The translations under genes and the position numbers were made by a program. The notes beneath the pieces were generated by a model. The model did no database searches, was not told the DNA's origin, and was given only the letters and a program-made list of their open reading frames with translations. From Pseudalkalibacillus decolorationis (GTDB lineage: Bacteria; Bacillota; Bacilli; Bacillales; Fictibacillaceae), in NCBI RefSeq assembly GCF_024609785.1, contig NZ_JANHJQ010000005.1, positions 121,129-185,128 of the forward strand: 64,000 nt of DNA, read 5' to 3'. Shown piece by piece: positions 39,899-47,732 of this stretch (its first letter is position 1; each line of letters opens with the position of its first letter).

Positions 39899-39918
39899 GG
39901 AACTCATGGATAAAATCT

Positions 39919-40010
39919 AAAGAAAACTCGGCTAGCGCCAAGCCTTAGCGCAGGTGATCGCCGTAGTTGCGCTTATACTATAGAAAGTATTTTTATACTT
40001 TCTTAACGTG
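39919..40010 (+). repeat. dispersed repeat B, full copy
   Basis: The 92-bp unit runs from AAAGAAAACTCGGCTAGCG to CTTTCTTAACGTG and contains the TATAGAAAGTATTTTTATAC hairpin region. It separates the tandem array from the tRNA terminator. Confidence 0.85.
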
Positions 40011-40013
40011 TAA

Positions 40014-40046
40014 ACAAAAAAACTCTGCTTAAATGCAGAGTTTTGT
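40014..40046 (-). terminator. terminator of the tRNA-Arg gene
   Basis: On the minus strand AACTCTGC and GCAGAGTT pair around ATTTAA, followed by a T-run. Confidence 0.8.
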
Positions 40047-40057
40047 TCACTATGTAT

Positions 40058-40133
40058 TGGCGCGCCTACCAGGACTCGAACCCAGAATATGAGAGCCGAA
40101 ATCTCATGTGATATCCAATTTCACTATAGACGC
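40058..40133 (-). tRNA. tRNA-Arg (anticodon UCG)
   Basis: All four arms fold: acceptor GCGTCTA/TAGGCGC, D-stem GTGA/TCAC, anticodon stem TGAGA/TCTCA with loop TTTCGGC, T-arm CTGGG-TTCGAGT-CCTGG, discriminator G and an encoded CCA. The anticodon TCG reads CGA. B. subtilis is known to decode CGA with the inosine-modified ACG tRNA. It stands alone with its own promoter and terminator. Confidence 0.92.
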
Positions 40134-40154
40134 AATTTCATCTGACAAGTACTT

Positions 40155-40183
40155 ATTTTACGCAAAATAAGCGAATCTGTCAA
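40155..40183 (-). promoter_or_regulatory. promoter of tRNA-Arg
   Basis: On the minus strand a consensus TTGACA, 17-bp spacer and TAAAAT lie about 22 bp before the tRNA 5' end. Confidence 0.8.
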
Positions 40184-40310
40184 GAAGTTTTTTCTTTACT
40201 TGGTATAAACTTTCCCCTCTTGTACAAAGCAATACTCCCCCGAATCTTAGTCAAAAAACGTAACCATTTCACAAATTCAAAAAAAATTTTAAAAAATCAC
40301 AAAAATAGGG

Positions 40311-40339
40311 TAAACATTTCTGAATATCTGTTATATAAT
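40311..40339 (+). promoter_or_regulatory. promoter of the zinc-ribbon/aceBA transcript
   Basis: TAAACA and a perfect TATAAT are 17 bp apart, about 65 bp before the first start codon. Confidence 0.5.
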
Positions 40340-40403
40340 AGAATTATTATTTTAAATCTGTATCAATACAGTGTTCGTTCAATATTAAAAGGAGGGAATC
40401 TAA

Positions 40404-40556
40404 TTGAATTGTCAGACTTGTAATGGAAATGGCGAATTGGAATGTACATCTTGTTCTGGAGAGGGCTTTTATGAAGAGGAAACGCACTGTGACAAATGTA
40501 AAGGAGAAGGTTGTATCAGCTGTCATCGATGTTCAGGAAATGGTTTGATTGATTAG
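40404..40556 (+). CDS. 50-aa CxxCxGxG zinc-ribbon miniprotein (DnaJ central-domain-like)
   Basis: A TTG start six bases after AAAGGAGGG opens a 50-codon frame with four CxxCxGxG-type motifs: CQTCNGNG, CTSCSGEG, CDKCKGEG and CHRCSGNG. This spacing is that of the cysteine-rich domain of DnaJ, which binds two zinc ions, here without any J or substrate-binding domain. The frame ends 55 bp before aceB and probably shares its transcript. Small proteins of this type can bind partners (anti-TRAP in B. subtilis uses a related fold), but the function here is unknown. Confidence 0.75.
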   Translation: MNCQTCNGNGELECTSCSGEGFYEEETHCDKCKGEGCISCHRCSGNGLID

Positions 40557-40611
40557 AAACTAGTACTAAAGACCCGGAACCAAGTTGTCATTTAAGGGAG
40601 GAATTGAAAAA

Positions 40612-42219
40612 TTGGAAAAGGTAATCGAGCATTATCCGCAAGATGTCAAACTCGTTGGTTCACTTTCCTCGGAACATCAAAAAGTGTTAACACCTGATGC
40701 AATGAAATTTTTAAGAGAGTTACATGTTCAATTTAATGAAAAACGAAGGCAATTGTTACAAAACAGAATATCTAGGCAGGAAAGAATCGACCAAGGAGAA
40801 CTCCCGGATTTTTTACCAGAAACAGCTTCTATTCGAGAGGGAAATTGGACAGTCGACCCTGTTCCTCAAGATCTTCTGGATAGAAGGGTTGAAATCACCG
40901 GTCCTGCCAGTGATCGTAAAATGGTCATCAATGCATTTAATTCAGGTGCAAAAGCTTTTATGGCTGACTTTGAAGACTCGAACTCTCCTACATGGGGAAA
41001 CACATTAAATGGCCAAATTAATTTGAGGGATGCGATTAATCGGACGATCGAATTTACGACATCTAATGGAAAAAACTACATGTTAAATGCAAAAATCGCC
41101 ACTCTTATTGTCAGACCAAGAGGATGGCATTTACAAGAAAAACATGTACTCATTAACGACACCCCCATTTCAGCTAGCTTGTTTGACTTTGGCCTGTTTA
41201 TTTATCATAACGGCAAAAATTTACTTAACAATAAATCGGGTCCTTATTTTTACTTACCAAAAATAGAAAGTCATCTAGAAGCTCGTCTTTGGAACGATGT
41301 CTTCCTATTTGCCCAAAACTATTTGGAAATTCCACAAGGTACGATTAAGGCAACCGTTCTCATTGAAACGATCCTTGCGACTTTTGAAGCAGACGAAATA
41401 TTATATGAATTAAAAGAACATAGCGCTGGTCTGAACTGTGGACGTTGGGATTATATTTTTAGTTACATTAAAAAGCTTAGAAACCACGAAGCTTTTATTC
41501 TCCCTAACCGGTCTTTGGTAACAATGTCTGTTCCGTTCATGAGAGCTTATACACTTTACATTATCAAAACTTGTCATAAACGAGATGCCCATGCAATCGG
41601 CGGGATGGCCGCGCAAATCCCAGTGAAAAATGATATGGAAGCAAACGACAAAGCCATGGATAAAGTACGAGTTGATAAAGAGTTGGAAGCTGAAAACGGG
41701 CATGATGGTACTTGGGTTGCACACCCCGGACTCGTACCGATCGCACTTGATGTCTTCGATAAAAGTATGCCAACAAACAATCAGTTTCACAAAAAAAGAG
41801 AAGAAGTAAACATAACAGCACAACAATTGTTAGCTGTACCTAAAGGCGAGATAACAGAGGATGGACTTCGCATGAACATTAGTGTCGCCATTCAATATAT
41901 TGAAGCCTGGTTACGTGGAAAAGGTGCTGTCCCTTTGTACAACTTAATGGAAGATGCTGCTACGGCTGAAATTTCAAGAGCTCAAGTTTGGCAATGGATT
42001 CGCCATCCGAAAGGTAGATTGGTAGACGGTGAACCGATTACCTCCGAGCTGGTAGAAGTCTTCATAGACCAAGAGATGGAGAAAATCAAAGGGCAAATTG
42101 AAAAGGAACAATACCAATCATCCAAATTTCCTTTAGCAGTAAACCTGTTTAAACAACTTGTTTTTCAAGACAAATTTCGCGATTTCTTAACGTTACCCGG
42201 GTATGAGTATCTAATATAA
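40612..42219 (+). CDS. aceB: malate synthase A
   Basis: Condenses glyoxylate with acetyl-CoA to malate. The 535-residue TIM barrel shows the malate synthase stretches [24 protein letters not shown], the catalytic loop [21 protein letters not shown] and [13 protein letters not shown], and a C-terminal [12 protein letters not shown]. The start used is a TTG about ten bases after AAGGGAGG; an upstream TTG has no Shine-Dalgarno. Forms the glyoxylate shunt with the next gene. Confidence 0.95.
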   Translation: MEKVIEHYPQDVKLVGSLSSEHQKVLTPDAMKFLRELHVQFNEKRRQLLQNRISRQERIDQGELPDFLPETASIREGNWTVDPVPQDLLDRRVEITGPASDRKMVINAFNSGAKAFMADFEDSNSPTWGNTLNGQINLRDAINRTIEFTTSNGKNYMLNAKIATLIVRPRGWHLQEKHVLINDTPISASLFDFGLFIYHNGKNLLNNKSGPYFYLPKIESHLEARLWNDVFLFAQNYLEIPQGTIKATVLIETILATFEADEILYELKEHSAGLNCGRWDYIFSYIKKLRNHEAFILPNRSLVTMSVPFMRAYTLYIIKTCHKRDAHAIGGMAAQIPVKNDMEANDKAMDKVRVDKELEAENGHDGTWVAHPGLVPIALDVFDKSMPTNNQFHKKREEVNITAQQLLAVPKGEITEDGLRMNISVAIQYIEAWLRGKGAVPLYNLMEDAATAEISRAQVWQWIRHPKGRLVDGEPITSELVEVFIDQEMEKIKGQIEKEQYQSSKFPLAVNLFKQLVFQDKFRDFLTLPGYEYLI

Positions 42220-42239
42220 AAATGGGAGGAATGTTGAAA

Positions 42240-43517
42240 ATGAATCGAGTTCAAGAAGCAGACGCATTATCTAAGGAATGGGAAAAGGAACGATGGAATG
42301 GAATCGAAAGGCCTTACTCTGTTGAAGATGTTCTGCGACTCCGTGGAACTGTTCTGGTTGAGCACACATTAGCAACTAGAGGAGCAGAACGATTAAGGGA
42401 AATGCTCCATACAGATCTTTATATAAATGCTCTCGGAGCACTAACTGGAAATCAAGCCGTTCAACAAGTAAAGGCTGGTCTAAAAGCAATTTACTTAAGT
42501 GGTTGGCAAGTCGCCGCGGACGCGAATTTATCTGGTCAGATGTATCCGGATCAAAGCTTGTATCCTGCTAATAGTGTTCCTCAAGTAGTCAAACGAATAA
42601 ATCAAGCTCTTGGCCGTGCAGATCAAATTGATCATATGGAGGGAAAGAATGAGACAGAGTGGTTTGCTCCGATTGTAGCGGATGCGGAAGCAGGATTTGG
42701 TGGTGTATTAAATGTATTTGAATTAATGAAGGGAATGATTGAAGCGGGTGCAGCTGGCGTTCACTTTGAGGACCAACTCTCGTCTGAAAAAAAATGTGGT
42801 CACTTAGGTGGCAAGGTTCTGCTCCCTACTCAACAGGCTGTTCGAAACTTAATTTCTGCACGTTTAGCAGCAGATGTAATGGGTGTTCCAACTGTTTTGA
42901 TTGCAAGAACGGACGCGAATGCTGCTAGTTTAATTACCAGCGATGTCGATCCATATGACCAACCATTTCTTACAGGTGAACGTACGTCTGAAGGTTTTTA
43001 TAACACGAAGGCTGGGCTGGAACAAGCTATTTCAAGAGGATTAGCTTATGCACCGTATGCAGACCTCATCTGGTGTGAAACCTCAGAACCCAACTTAGAA
43101 GAAGCTAAACGCTTTGCAGAGGCGATCCATCATCATTTTCCAAATAAACTTCTTGCTTATAACTGCTCACCCTCGTTCAATTGGAAGAAGAAGCTAGATG
43201 AACAAACCATTGCAGAGTTTCAAAAAGAATTGGGTAAAATGGGGTACAAATTCCAGTTTGTTACACTTGCTGGGTTCCACGCGTTAAACCATAGCATGTT
43301 TGAACTGGCACACAGTTACAAAGATCGAGGTATGGCTGCTTATTCTGATTTTCAACAAGCTGAATTTGCCAGTGAACCATACGGATATACCGCTACTAGA
43401 CATCAACGGGAAGTCGGAACTGGCTATTTCGATGAAGTCACACAAATCATATCTGGTGGAACATCCACTACAACTGCCCTTAAAGGGTCTACTGAAGAGG
43501 AACAGTTTACAAAATAA
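42240..43517 (+). CDS. aceA: isocitrate lyase
   Basis: Splits isocitrate into succinate and glyoxylate. The 425-residue protein has [23 protein letters not shown], the catalytic signature [12 protein letters not shown] near residue 186 and [12 protein letters not shown]. The ATG used follows GGGAGGA; an ATG six codons upstream would overlap it. It lies 20 bp after aceB. The glyoxylate shunt would let the cell grow on acetyl-CoA made from inositol and branched-chain substrates. B. subtilis 168 lacks these two genes. Confidence 0.95.
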   Translation: MNRVQEADALSKEWEKERWNGIERPYSVEDVLRLRGTVLVEHTLATRGAERLREMLHTDLYINALGALTGNQAVQQVKAGLKAIYLSGWQVAADANLSGQMYPDQSLYPANSVPQVVKRINQALGRADQIDHMEGKNETEWFAPIVADAEAGFGGVLNVFELMKGMIEAGAAGVHFEDQLSSEKKCGHLGGKVLLPTQQAVRNLISARLAADVMGVPTVLIARTDANAASLITSDVDPYDQPFLTGERTSEGFYNTKAGLEQAISRGLAYAPYADLIWCETSEPNLEEAKRFAEAIHHHFPNKLLAYNCSPSFNWKKKLDEQTIAEFQKELGKMGYKFQFVTLAGFHALNHSMFELAHSYKDRGMAAYSDFQQAEFASEPYGYTATRHQREVGTGYFDEVTQIISGGTSTTTALKGSTEEEQFTK

Positions 43518-43534
43518 GATCTTCTTACCTCATA

Positions 43535-43706
43535 AGAAAAGCGCAAGCGCCCTGCTTAGCCACGAAGGTCACTGGAAGACCGACGAAGAGGCTCGGTCCA
43601 AACAGGTTCGGCCCTGCGTGGGAATACACAGGATGCAAATCAGTGTGTTGCCGCCGCAGGAGGACTGAAGTGATCCAAGTGGCTGGGCGCTGGAGCTAGA
43701 CATCAC
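43535..43706 (+). repeat. dispersed repeat A, full copy
   Basis: About 172 bp, AGAAAAGCGCAAGCGCCCTG to GCTGGAGCTAGACATCAC, containing the internal GGCCCTGCGTGGGAATACAC block that copy 1 lacks. The closing helix GCGCCC..AGCCAC with GTGGCTGGGCGC is fully Watson-Crick here, whereas other copies have a G-T pair. A tail like that of repeat B follows, as at 12.97 kb. Confidence 0.88.
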
Positions 43707-43742
43707 TTCTATGCCTACAAAATTTTATACTTTCTTACCTTT

Positions 43743-43783
43743 ATAAAAAGGATGACTCGAAAACAGAGAGTTATCCTTTTTAT
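43743..43783 (+). terminator. terminator of aceBA
   Basis: ATAAAAAGGATGACTC pairs with GAGTTATCCTTTTTAT around a short loop. Confidence 0.75.
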
Positions 43784-43811
43784 ACATTAAATGGATTATC
43801 GTTTTTTGACC

Positions 43812-43904
43812 TTATTTCACAACATCCTGAGATAAAGCCATCCCAATAAGTGCCTTTTTGGTAATTTTACCAACATCCGTTTTCGGAAGCTCTTTAAGGT
43901 TATT
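43812..43904 (-). pseudogene. 3' remnant of an acyl-CoA synthetase (AMP-ligase) gene
   Basis: The minus strand encodes NNLKELPKTDVGKITKKALI then GMALSQDVVK and a stop. The LPKTxVGKIxKKAL segment is the conserved C-terminal catalytic-lysine motif (A10) of AMP-forming ligases. Only about 33 codons survive, joined directly to the end of the ydcZ-like gene in another frame. Confidence 0.65.
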
Positions 43905-44334
43905 TTTTAAAAAACAGAAATAGAGATATAACCATTAATACAACACCAGCAATTCGATCGAAATTAATAGGAAGCGTTTTTCCTCCAAACAGTCCAAAAT
44001 GGTCGATAATCATCCCGATAACTAGTTGTCCTAATATGGCAGCAATAATTGCTGTAGCAGCCCCCACTCGAGGGATTGTAACCACCATTATAAAGATATA
44101 TAAGGCACCGAGCACTCCAATAAACCATTTCCAAGTATGAAATGAAAAAAGAGCCCCTAAACTTCCTTTCCCAAAAAATATGGTACCCAAGAGTAAGGCT
44201 AGTGTACCTACTGAATAAGCCACAAACGCTGCTTCTATAGTTCCCATTCTTTTTCCTAATTCACCATTCACGCCGGCTTGAAATGCTAAACCGGCACCAC
44301 CGATGATACTCAACAATAAAAAAAACCAATTCAT
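43900..44334 (-). CDS. DMT-superfamily membrane transporter (YdcZ/DUF606 type)
   Basis: The 144-residue protein has about five transmembrane helices; N-terminal GLAFQAGVNGELGKRMG and later AAIIAAILGQLVIGMIIDHFGLFGG are typical of the YdcZ family. The ATG used is eight bases after AAAGGG. The final residues FLFFKK and the stop lie at the junction with the AMP-ligase relic, so the original C-terminus may have been lost or changed. Divergent from a LysR gene about 550 bp away. Confidence 0.8.
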   Translation of the reverse strand: MNWFFLLLSIIGGAGLAFQAGVNGELGKRMGTIEAAFVAYSVGTLALLLGTIFFGKGSLGALFSFHTWKWFIGVLGALYIFIMVVTIPRVGAATAIIAAILGQLVIGMIIDHFGLFGGKTLPINFDRIAGVVLMVISLFLFFKK

Positions 44335-44512
44335 CTCGCTCACCCTTTAGCATAACAACTTTTCCTTTTGTTTTTGTTAATCCGGTAGAATAACTAACTT
44401 TGTAGTGTAAAGGCATGTTAGTTAGAAAAATAGAAAAATTAAATGCCCCCTATATCGACCATTAGCACAGAGTTGTTCGCAAAGAAAATAGAAATATACT
44501 TCCAACAAAGAT

Positions 44513-44603
44513 AAAGAAAACTTAGCAAAGCCAAGCCTTTGGTGCCGGCTGAGCTTTAGTTGCGCTTATACTATAGAAAGTATTTTTATACTTTCTTAAC
44601 GTG
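44513..44603 (+). repeat. dispersed repeat B, tandem copy 1
   Basis: A diverged head (AAAGAAAACTTAGCAAAGCC) and a conserved tail with the AAAGTATTTTTATACTTTCT hairpin. One base separates it from the next copy. The stretch 44344-44512 shows no gene. Confidence 0.8.
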
Positions 44604-44604
44604 T

Positions 44605-44696
44605 AAAGAAAACTTGGCTAGCGCCAAGCCTTAGCGCTGGCGATCGCCTTAGTTGAACTTATACTATAGATAGTATTTTTATACTTTCTTAACGTG
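44605..44696 (+). repeat. dispersed repeat B, tandem copy 2
   Basis: Nearly identical to the 19.2 kb copy. Its right end abuts the truncated minus-strand gene start described separately. Confidence 0.85.
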
Positions 44697-44755
44697 GAAA
44701 TAACAACACCTAATATGGCGCCTGAAAACCCCAAGACCCTCGAAGGAACATCCAT
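44618..44755 (-). pseudogene. 5' fragment of a small membrane protein gene disrupted by repeat B
   Basis: A good GAGGAGG site and ATG start a frame encoding MDVPSRVLGFSGAILGVVIS, reminiscent of the N-terminus of DUF4064-type membrane proteins. After 20 codons the frame runs into repeat B and stops after 45 codons. The family guess is tentative; the truncation at the repeat boundary is clear. Confidence 0.5.
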
Positions 44756-44885
44756 TTTGTCCTCCTCAATTCGACTCGATGATTTCATTACATTGTAATT
44801 GTATTATAGTTATGGTATTTATAAAAATGAAGGAATTAGATATATGACATCAATAAAATTGATATCAAAAGAGGGAGAATATAAA

Positions 44886-45764
44886 GTGGATTTGGATGAT
44901 TTAAAAATATTTAAAATCATTGCTCAAGAGAATAGTTTTACTCACGCAGCAAAAAGACTTAATTATGTTCAATCTAATGTCACCGCACGAATAAAACGGT
45001 TAGAATCTGAACTTAACACAGAATTATTTTATCGTCATTCACGCGGCGTTACAGTAACGCCTACAGGTAAAACGTTATTACAATTTACGGATAGATTGTT
45101 TTCTTTAGTGGAAGAAACAAAAAAAGCCCTAAGTAACGATGGGATCCCCCGTGGGCCGTTATCAATAGGCTCCATTGAATCCACCGCCGCTGTATGGTTG
45201 CCTCCTTTGTTAACTACCTTTATGAAACAATTTTCTATGGTTGATTTATCTCTAAAGGGCGGTACTACGGAGGAATTAATCAACGAAGTATTAGAGTATC
45301 AACTTGACGGAGCTTTTGTTGCAGGTCCTGTAGATCATCCTGAGCTTTTGCAGCATCTATTTATTGAAGAAGAATTAGTTTTAATCACAGATAAAGAACA
45401 CTCTTATTTAAAATCGTTTCAAGATATTAGTCAAAGAACTCTTCTTACCTTACAGCATGGTTGCATTTATCGACAACAAGTTGAAACTTGGCTTGATGCG
45501 GAGGGAATTTATCCTAAAAAGAGGATGAGATTTTCCACACTAGAAGGTCTTTTCGGTTGCGTAAGAGCAGGACTAGGGATTGCCCTTTTATCAAAATCTT
45601 ATGTTGACCACCTTCCATTAGCGAATGAATTACACTTTTACTCGCTCCCCGATCAATATTCAAAAGTATCTACGGTCTTTATTCATAGAAAAGATGTTTT
45701 GCTAACACAAGCTTTCAAAGAATTTGTAAAAGCAGTTGGAATTAAACTAAACTATGAAACTTAA
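44886..45764 (+). CDS. LysR-family transcriptional regulator
   Basis: The 292-residue regulator has the N-terminal LysR winged helix (LKIFKIIAQENSFTHAAKRL then LNYVQSNVTARIKRLE) and a C-terminal periplasmic-binding-like effector domain (SIGSIESTAAVWLPPLL). The GTG start lies nine bases after AGAGGGAG; earlier in-frame codons lack a ribosome binding site. It may control the divergent ydcZ-type transporter; effector unknown. Confidence 0.88.
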   Translation: MDLDDLKIFKIIAQENSFTHAAKRLNYVQSNVTARIKRLESELNTELFYRHSRGVTVTPTGKTLLQFTDRLFSLVEETKKALSNDGIPRGPLSIGSIESTAAVWLPPLLTTFMKQFSMVDLSLKGGTTEELINEVLEYQLDGAFVAGPVDHPELLQHLFIEEELVLITDKEHSYLKSFQDISQRTLLTLQHGCIYRQQVETWLDAEGIYPKKRMRFSTLEGLFGCVRAGLGIALLSKSYVDHLPLANELHFYSLPDQYSKVSTVFIHRKDVLLTQAFKEFVKAVGIKLNYET

Positions 45765-45833
45765 CCATAGGTAATAAACCTAAAAGACCATTTCTAAGGT
45801 AACGCTGACGTATGTAGAATTTTTCAACTATGT

Positions 45834-45866
45834 AAGTGGACTGACCCCAAAAGCTCCAGCCCACTT
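45834..45866. mobile_element. possible relic of an IS3-family end
   Basis: GTGGACTGACCCCAAAAGC followed by CCAGCCCACTT resembles the terminal sequence of IS3-group elements (TGACCCC near the end) and forms a short imperfect inverted repeat. No transposase frame is present. Confidence 0.25.
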
Positions 45867-45886
45867 CTGTTCCGGTTCGAAAACAA

Positions 45887-46318
45887 TTAACAGTGCTTTT
45901 CAAATGCTTCTTGAAGCTTTTTAACAACCTCAATTGGTTCAGAACCTTCAATTTCATACCGTTCGACCATTGAAACCAATTTTCCGTCCTTTAATAATGC
46001 GAAGGAAGGAGACGATGGCGGATATCCTGTAAAATAGGAGCGCGCTTTTTCAGTTGCTTCTTTATCTTGACCGGCAAATACTGTGACTGCATGATCAGGC
46101 TTTTGTTCACCTTTGTGCAATGCATAACCTGCTGCAGGCCGTGCAATTCCTCCCGCACATCCACATACAGAATTCACTAACACCAATGTCGTGCCTTCTT
46201 TCGCAAATGCTGTATCTACTTCTTCCGGGTTTGTAAGCTCTTGGAACCCTGCTTCCTTTGCTTCATTACGTGCTGTTACCACAACATCGTTCATAAAAAA
46301 GTTAAAATTCATATTCAT
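45887..46318 (-). CDS. brxB: bacilliredoxin BrxB (YqiW)
   Basis: The 143-residue DUF1094 protein has the CGC redox motif (Cys52, Cys54) in [14 protein letters not shown] and the [21 protein letters not shown] region, matching B. subtilis YqiW. Bacilliredoxins remove bacillithiol from mixed disulfides after oxidative or hypochlorite stress. The start [13 protein letters not shown] agrees with homologues and follows GGAAGGAAG. Confidence 0.93.
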   Translation of the reverse strand: MNMNFNFFMNDVVVTARNEAKEAGFQELTNPEEVDTAFAKEGTTLVLVNSVCGCAGGIARPAAGYALHKGEQKPDHAVTVFAGQDKEATEKARSYFTGYPPSSPSFALLKDGKLVSMVERYEIEGSEPIEVVKKLQEAFEKHC

Positions 46319-46613
46319 TCCCACACACACTTCCTTCCGTGTTCCATTTATCTCTATTTTAAGGCGAATGGATACCCAGTGCAAATCAATACACTTAGAA
46401 TCTGTTAATCGTAAACTTGACATAGCGAGATAGGTCTTAAACTTTTCTCAACATCAAATTTCTTCCGGTTGAAGACCTATTCTTAAAGAGCAAAAAAAAA
46501 GCAAGCACTCAGCTCACTTTTTAAAGGGGTTTAGGGGGTATAGAGGTGTTGTACTTTTTATATACCCCGTCCACTCTTATATAAAACAAGAATTTCATAC
46601 TTTTTTCTACAAA

Positions 46614-47570
46614 TTATTGAAGAGCTGTTTTCAACGTTTTAATATTATCCCTCATAATGCTGAGATAATCCTCATTTTGATTGAGTTGCTTTTCTGTCAG
46701 GGATTCGAGATTACTTAAGTAAAGAACTTCTGCGTCGATGTCTTTCCCTATCATTTTTGCAATGTCTGAGGAGATGTTTCGTTCAAGTAAAATGTGTGAA
46801 ATTTTATTTGATCGAGCAAAATCGATAATCTCTTGAACTTCCTTCTGTGTCGGTTCATGCGAAGGTGAAGTCCCGGTAACAGGCACCTGCTCTAGTCCAT
46901 AGCTTTCTTCCCAACGACCGTATGCACTATGTGCTACAATAAACTTCCTAGTCTTTGCCCCATCGACAACCTTTTGAAATTCTTTATCCAAAGCATGTAA
47001 CTCTTCTTTTAGTTGTTTATAATTCTTTTCAAACTCATTTTCTAATCCTGGTTTTTCATCGACCATCGCATCTTTAATTGTTTCTGCTAACTCAATTGCA
47101 AGCAGCGGATCCAGCCATACATGTGGATCTTCTTCCCCGTGATGTCCATGCGCTTCTTCATGTACGGCACCTTCCTGCTTTTCCTTTTCAGCGTTATGTT
47201 CTTCATTCTCTTCATGAGAACCTATTCCGGATGAGGCGTTTACAAACTGCACCTCTTGTTCGTTAAGGGACTTTTTTGCTTTGTCGATAAAACCTTCGAA
47301 TCCTTCTCCGTTATATATTAGTAGGTCTGCCTCTGCCATTTTAATAAGTTCTTTCGTTGTCGGTTCGTATGTGTGTCCATCTGAACCCGGCGGCACGATC
47401 GATTGTACATTAACTGTCTCTCCACCGATTCTCTCGGCAAAATATTGTAAAGGATAGATTGATGTATAGATCATCAACTCGGATTTGTCAGCGTTTTGTT
47501 GATCTGATTCTGATGAACCGCATCCTGTAAGTAGTAATGGAACGATAAGTAATAATGCTAAAATTCTCAA
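46614..47570 (-). CDS. znuA: zinc ABC transporter substrate-binding lipoprotein
   Basis: The 318-residue cluster A-I metal-binding protein has a lipobox LLLTGC near residue 17, YPLQYFAERIGG, a His/Glu-rich loop at about 117-150 typical of zinc-specific members, then DPHVWLDP and a late SHEPTQKEV. TTG start after AAAGGAG. A Zur box precedes it. No permease or ATPase genes are adjacent, so the rest of the transporter is elsewhere. Confidence 0.9.
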   Translation of the reverse strand: MRILALLLIVPLLLTGCGSSESDQQNADKSELMIYTSIYPLQYFAERIGGETVNVQSIVPPGSDGHTYEPTTKELIKMAEADLLIYNGEGFEGFIDKAKKSLNEQEVQFVNASSGIGSHEENEEHNAEKEKQEGAVHEEAHGHHGEEDPHVWLDPLLAIELAETIKDAMVDEKPGLENEFEKNYKQLKEELHALDKEFQKVVDGAKTRKFIVAHSAYGRWEESYGLEQVPVTGTSPSHEPTQKEVQEIIDFARSNKISHILLERNISSDIAKMIGKDIDAEVLYLSNLESLTEKQLNQNEDYLSIMRDNIKTLKTALQ

Positions 47571-47622
47571 TGATGCGTCTCCTTTCGTAATGGTTCCGAT
47601 TTCTCTGACCTTTACTATTATA

Positions 47623-47637
47623 TCGTAGCCATTACGA
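47623..47637 (-). promoter_or_regulatory. Zur box upstream of znuA
   Basis: TCGTAGCCATTACGA is a 7-1-7 inverted repeat two positions off the Bacillus Zur consensus TCGTAATNATTACGA, about 50 bp before the znuA start. Confidence 0.8.
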
Positions 47638-47683
47638 TTTTCAATGATTTTGTTTAGACAATTATTTCATCTGTTTTTTTCGC

Positions 47684-47720
47684 AAAAAAAAATGGGATGA
47701 CTCATGAATCGAGTCATCCC
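47684..47720 (-). terminator. terminator of the ptb-bkd operon
   Basis: GGGATGACTC and GAGTCATCCC form a 10-bp stem, followed by nine T residues on the minus strand, just after the bkdB stop. Confidence 0.88.
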
Positions 47721-47732
47721 TGTTTGTTGCTT

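Noticed and set aside
39089..39913. A 274-residue repetitive protein
   Set aside because: No ribosome binding site, all three frames equally open, and the sequence is a pure 40-bp tandem repeat; treated as a repeat rather than a gene.
40220..40423. 67-codon frame before the zinc-ribbon gene
   Set aside because: It runs through the AT-rich promoter region with no Shine-Dalgarno; the real cistron is the CxxCxGxG frame starting at 40404.
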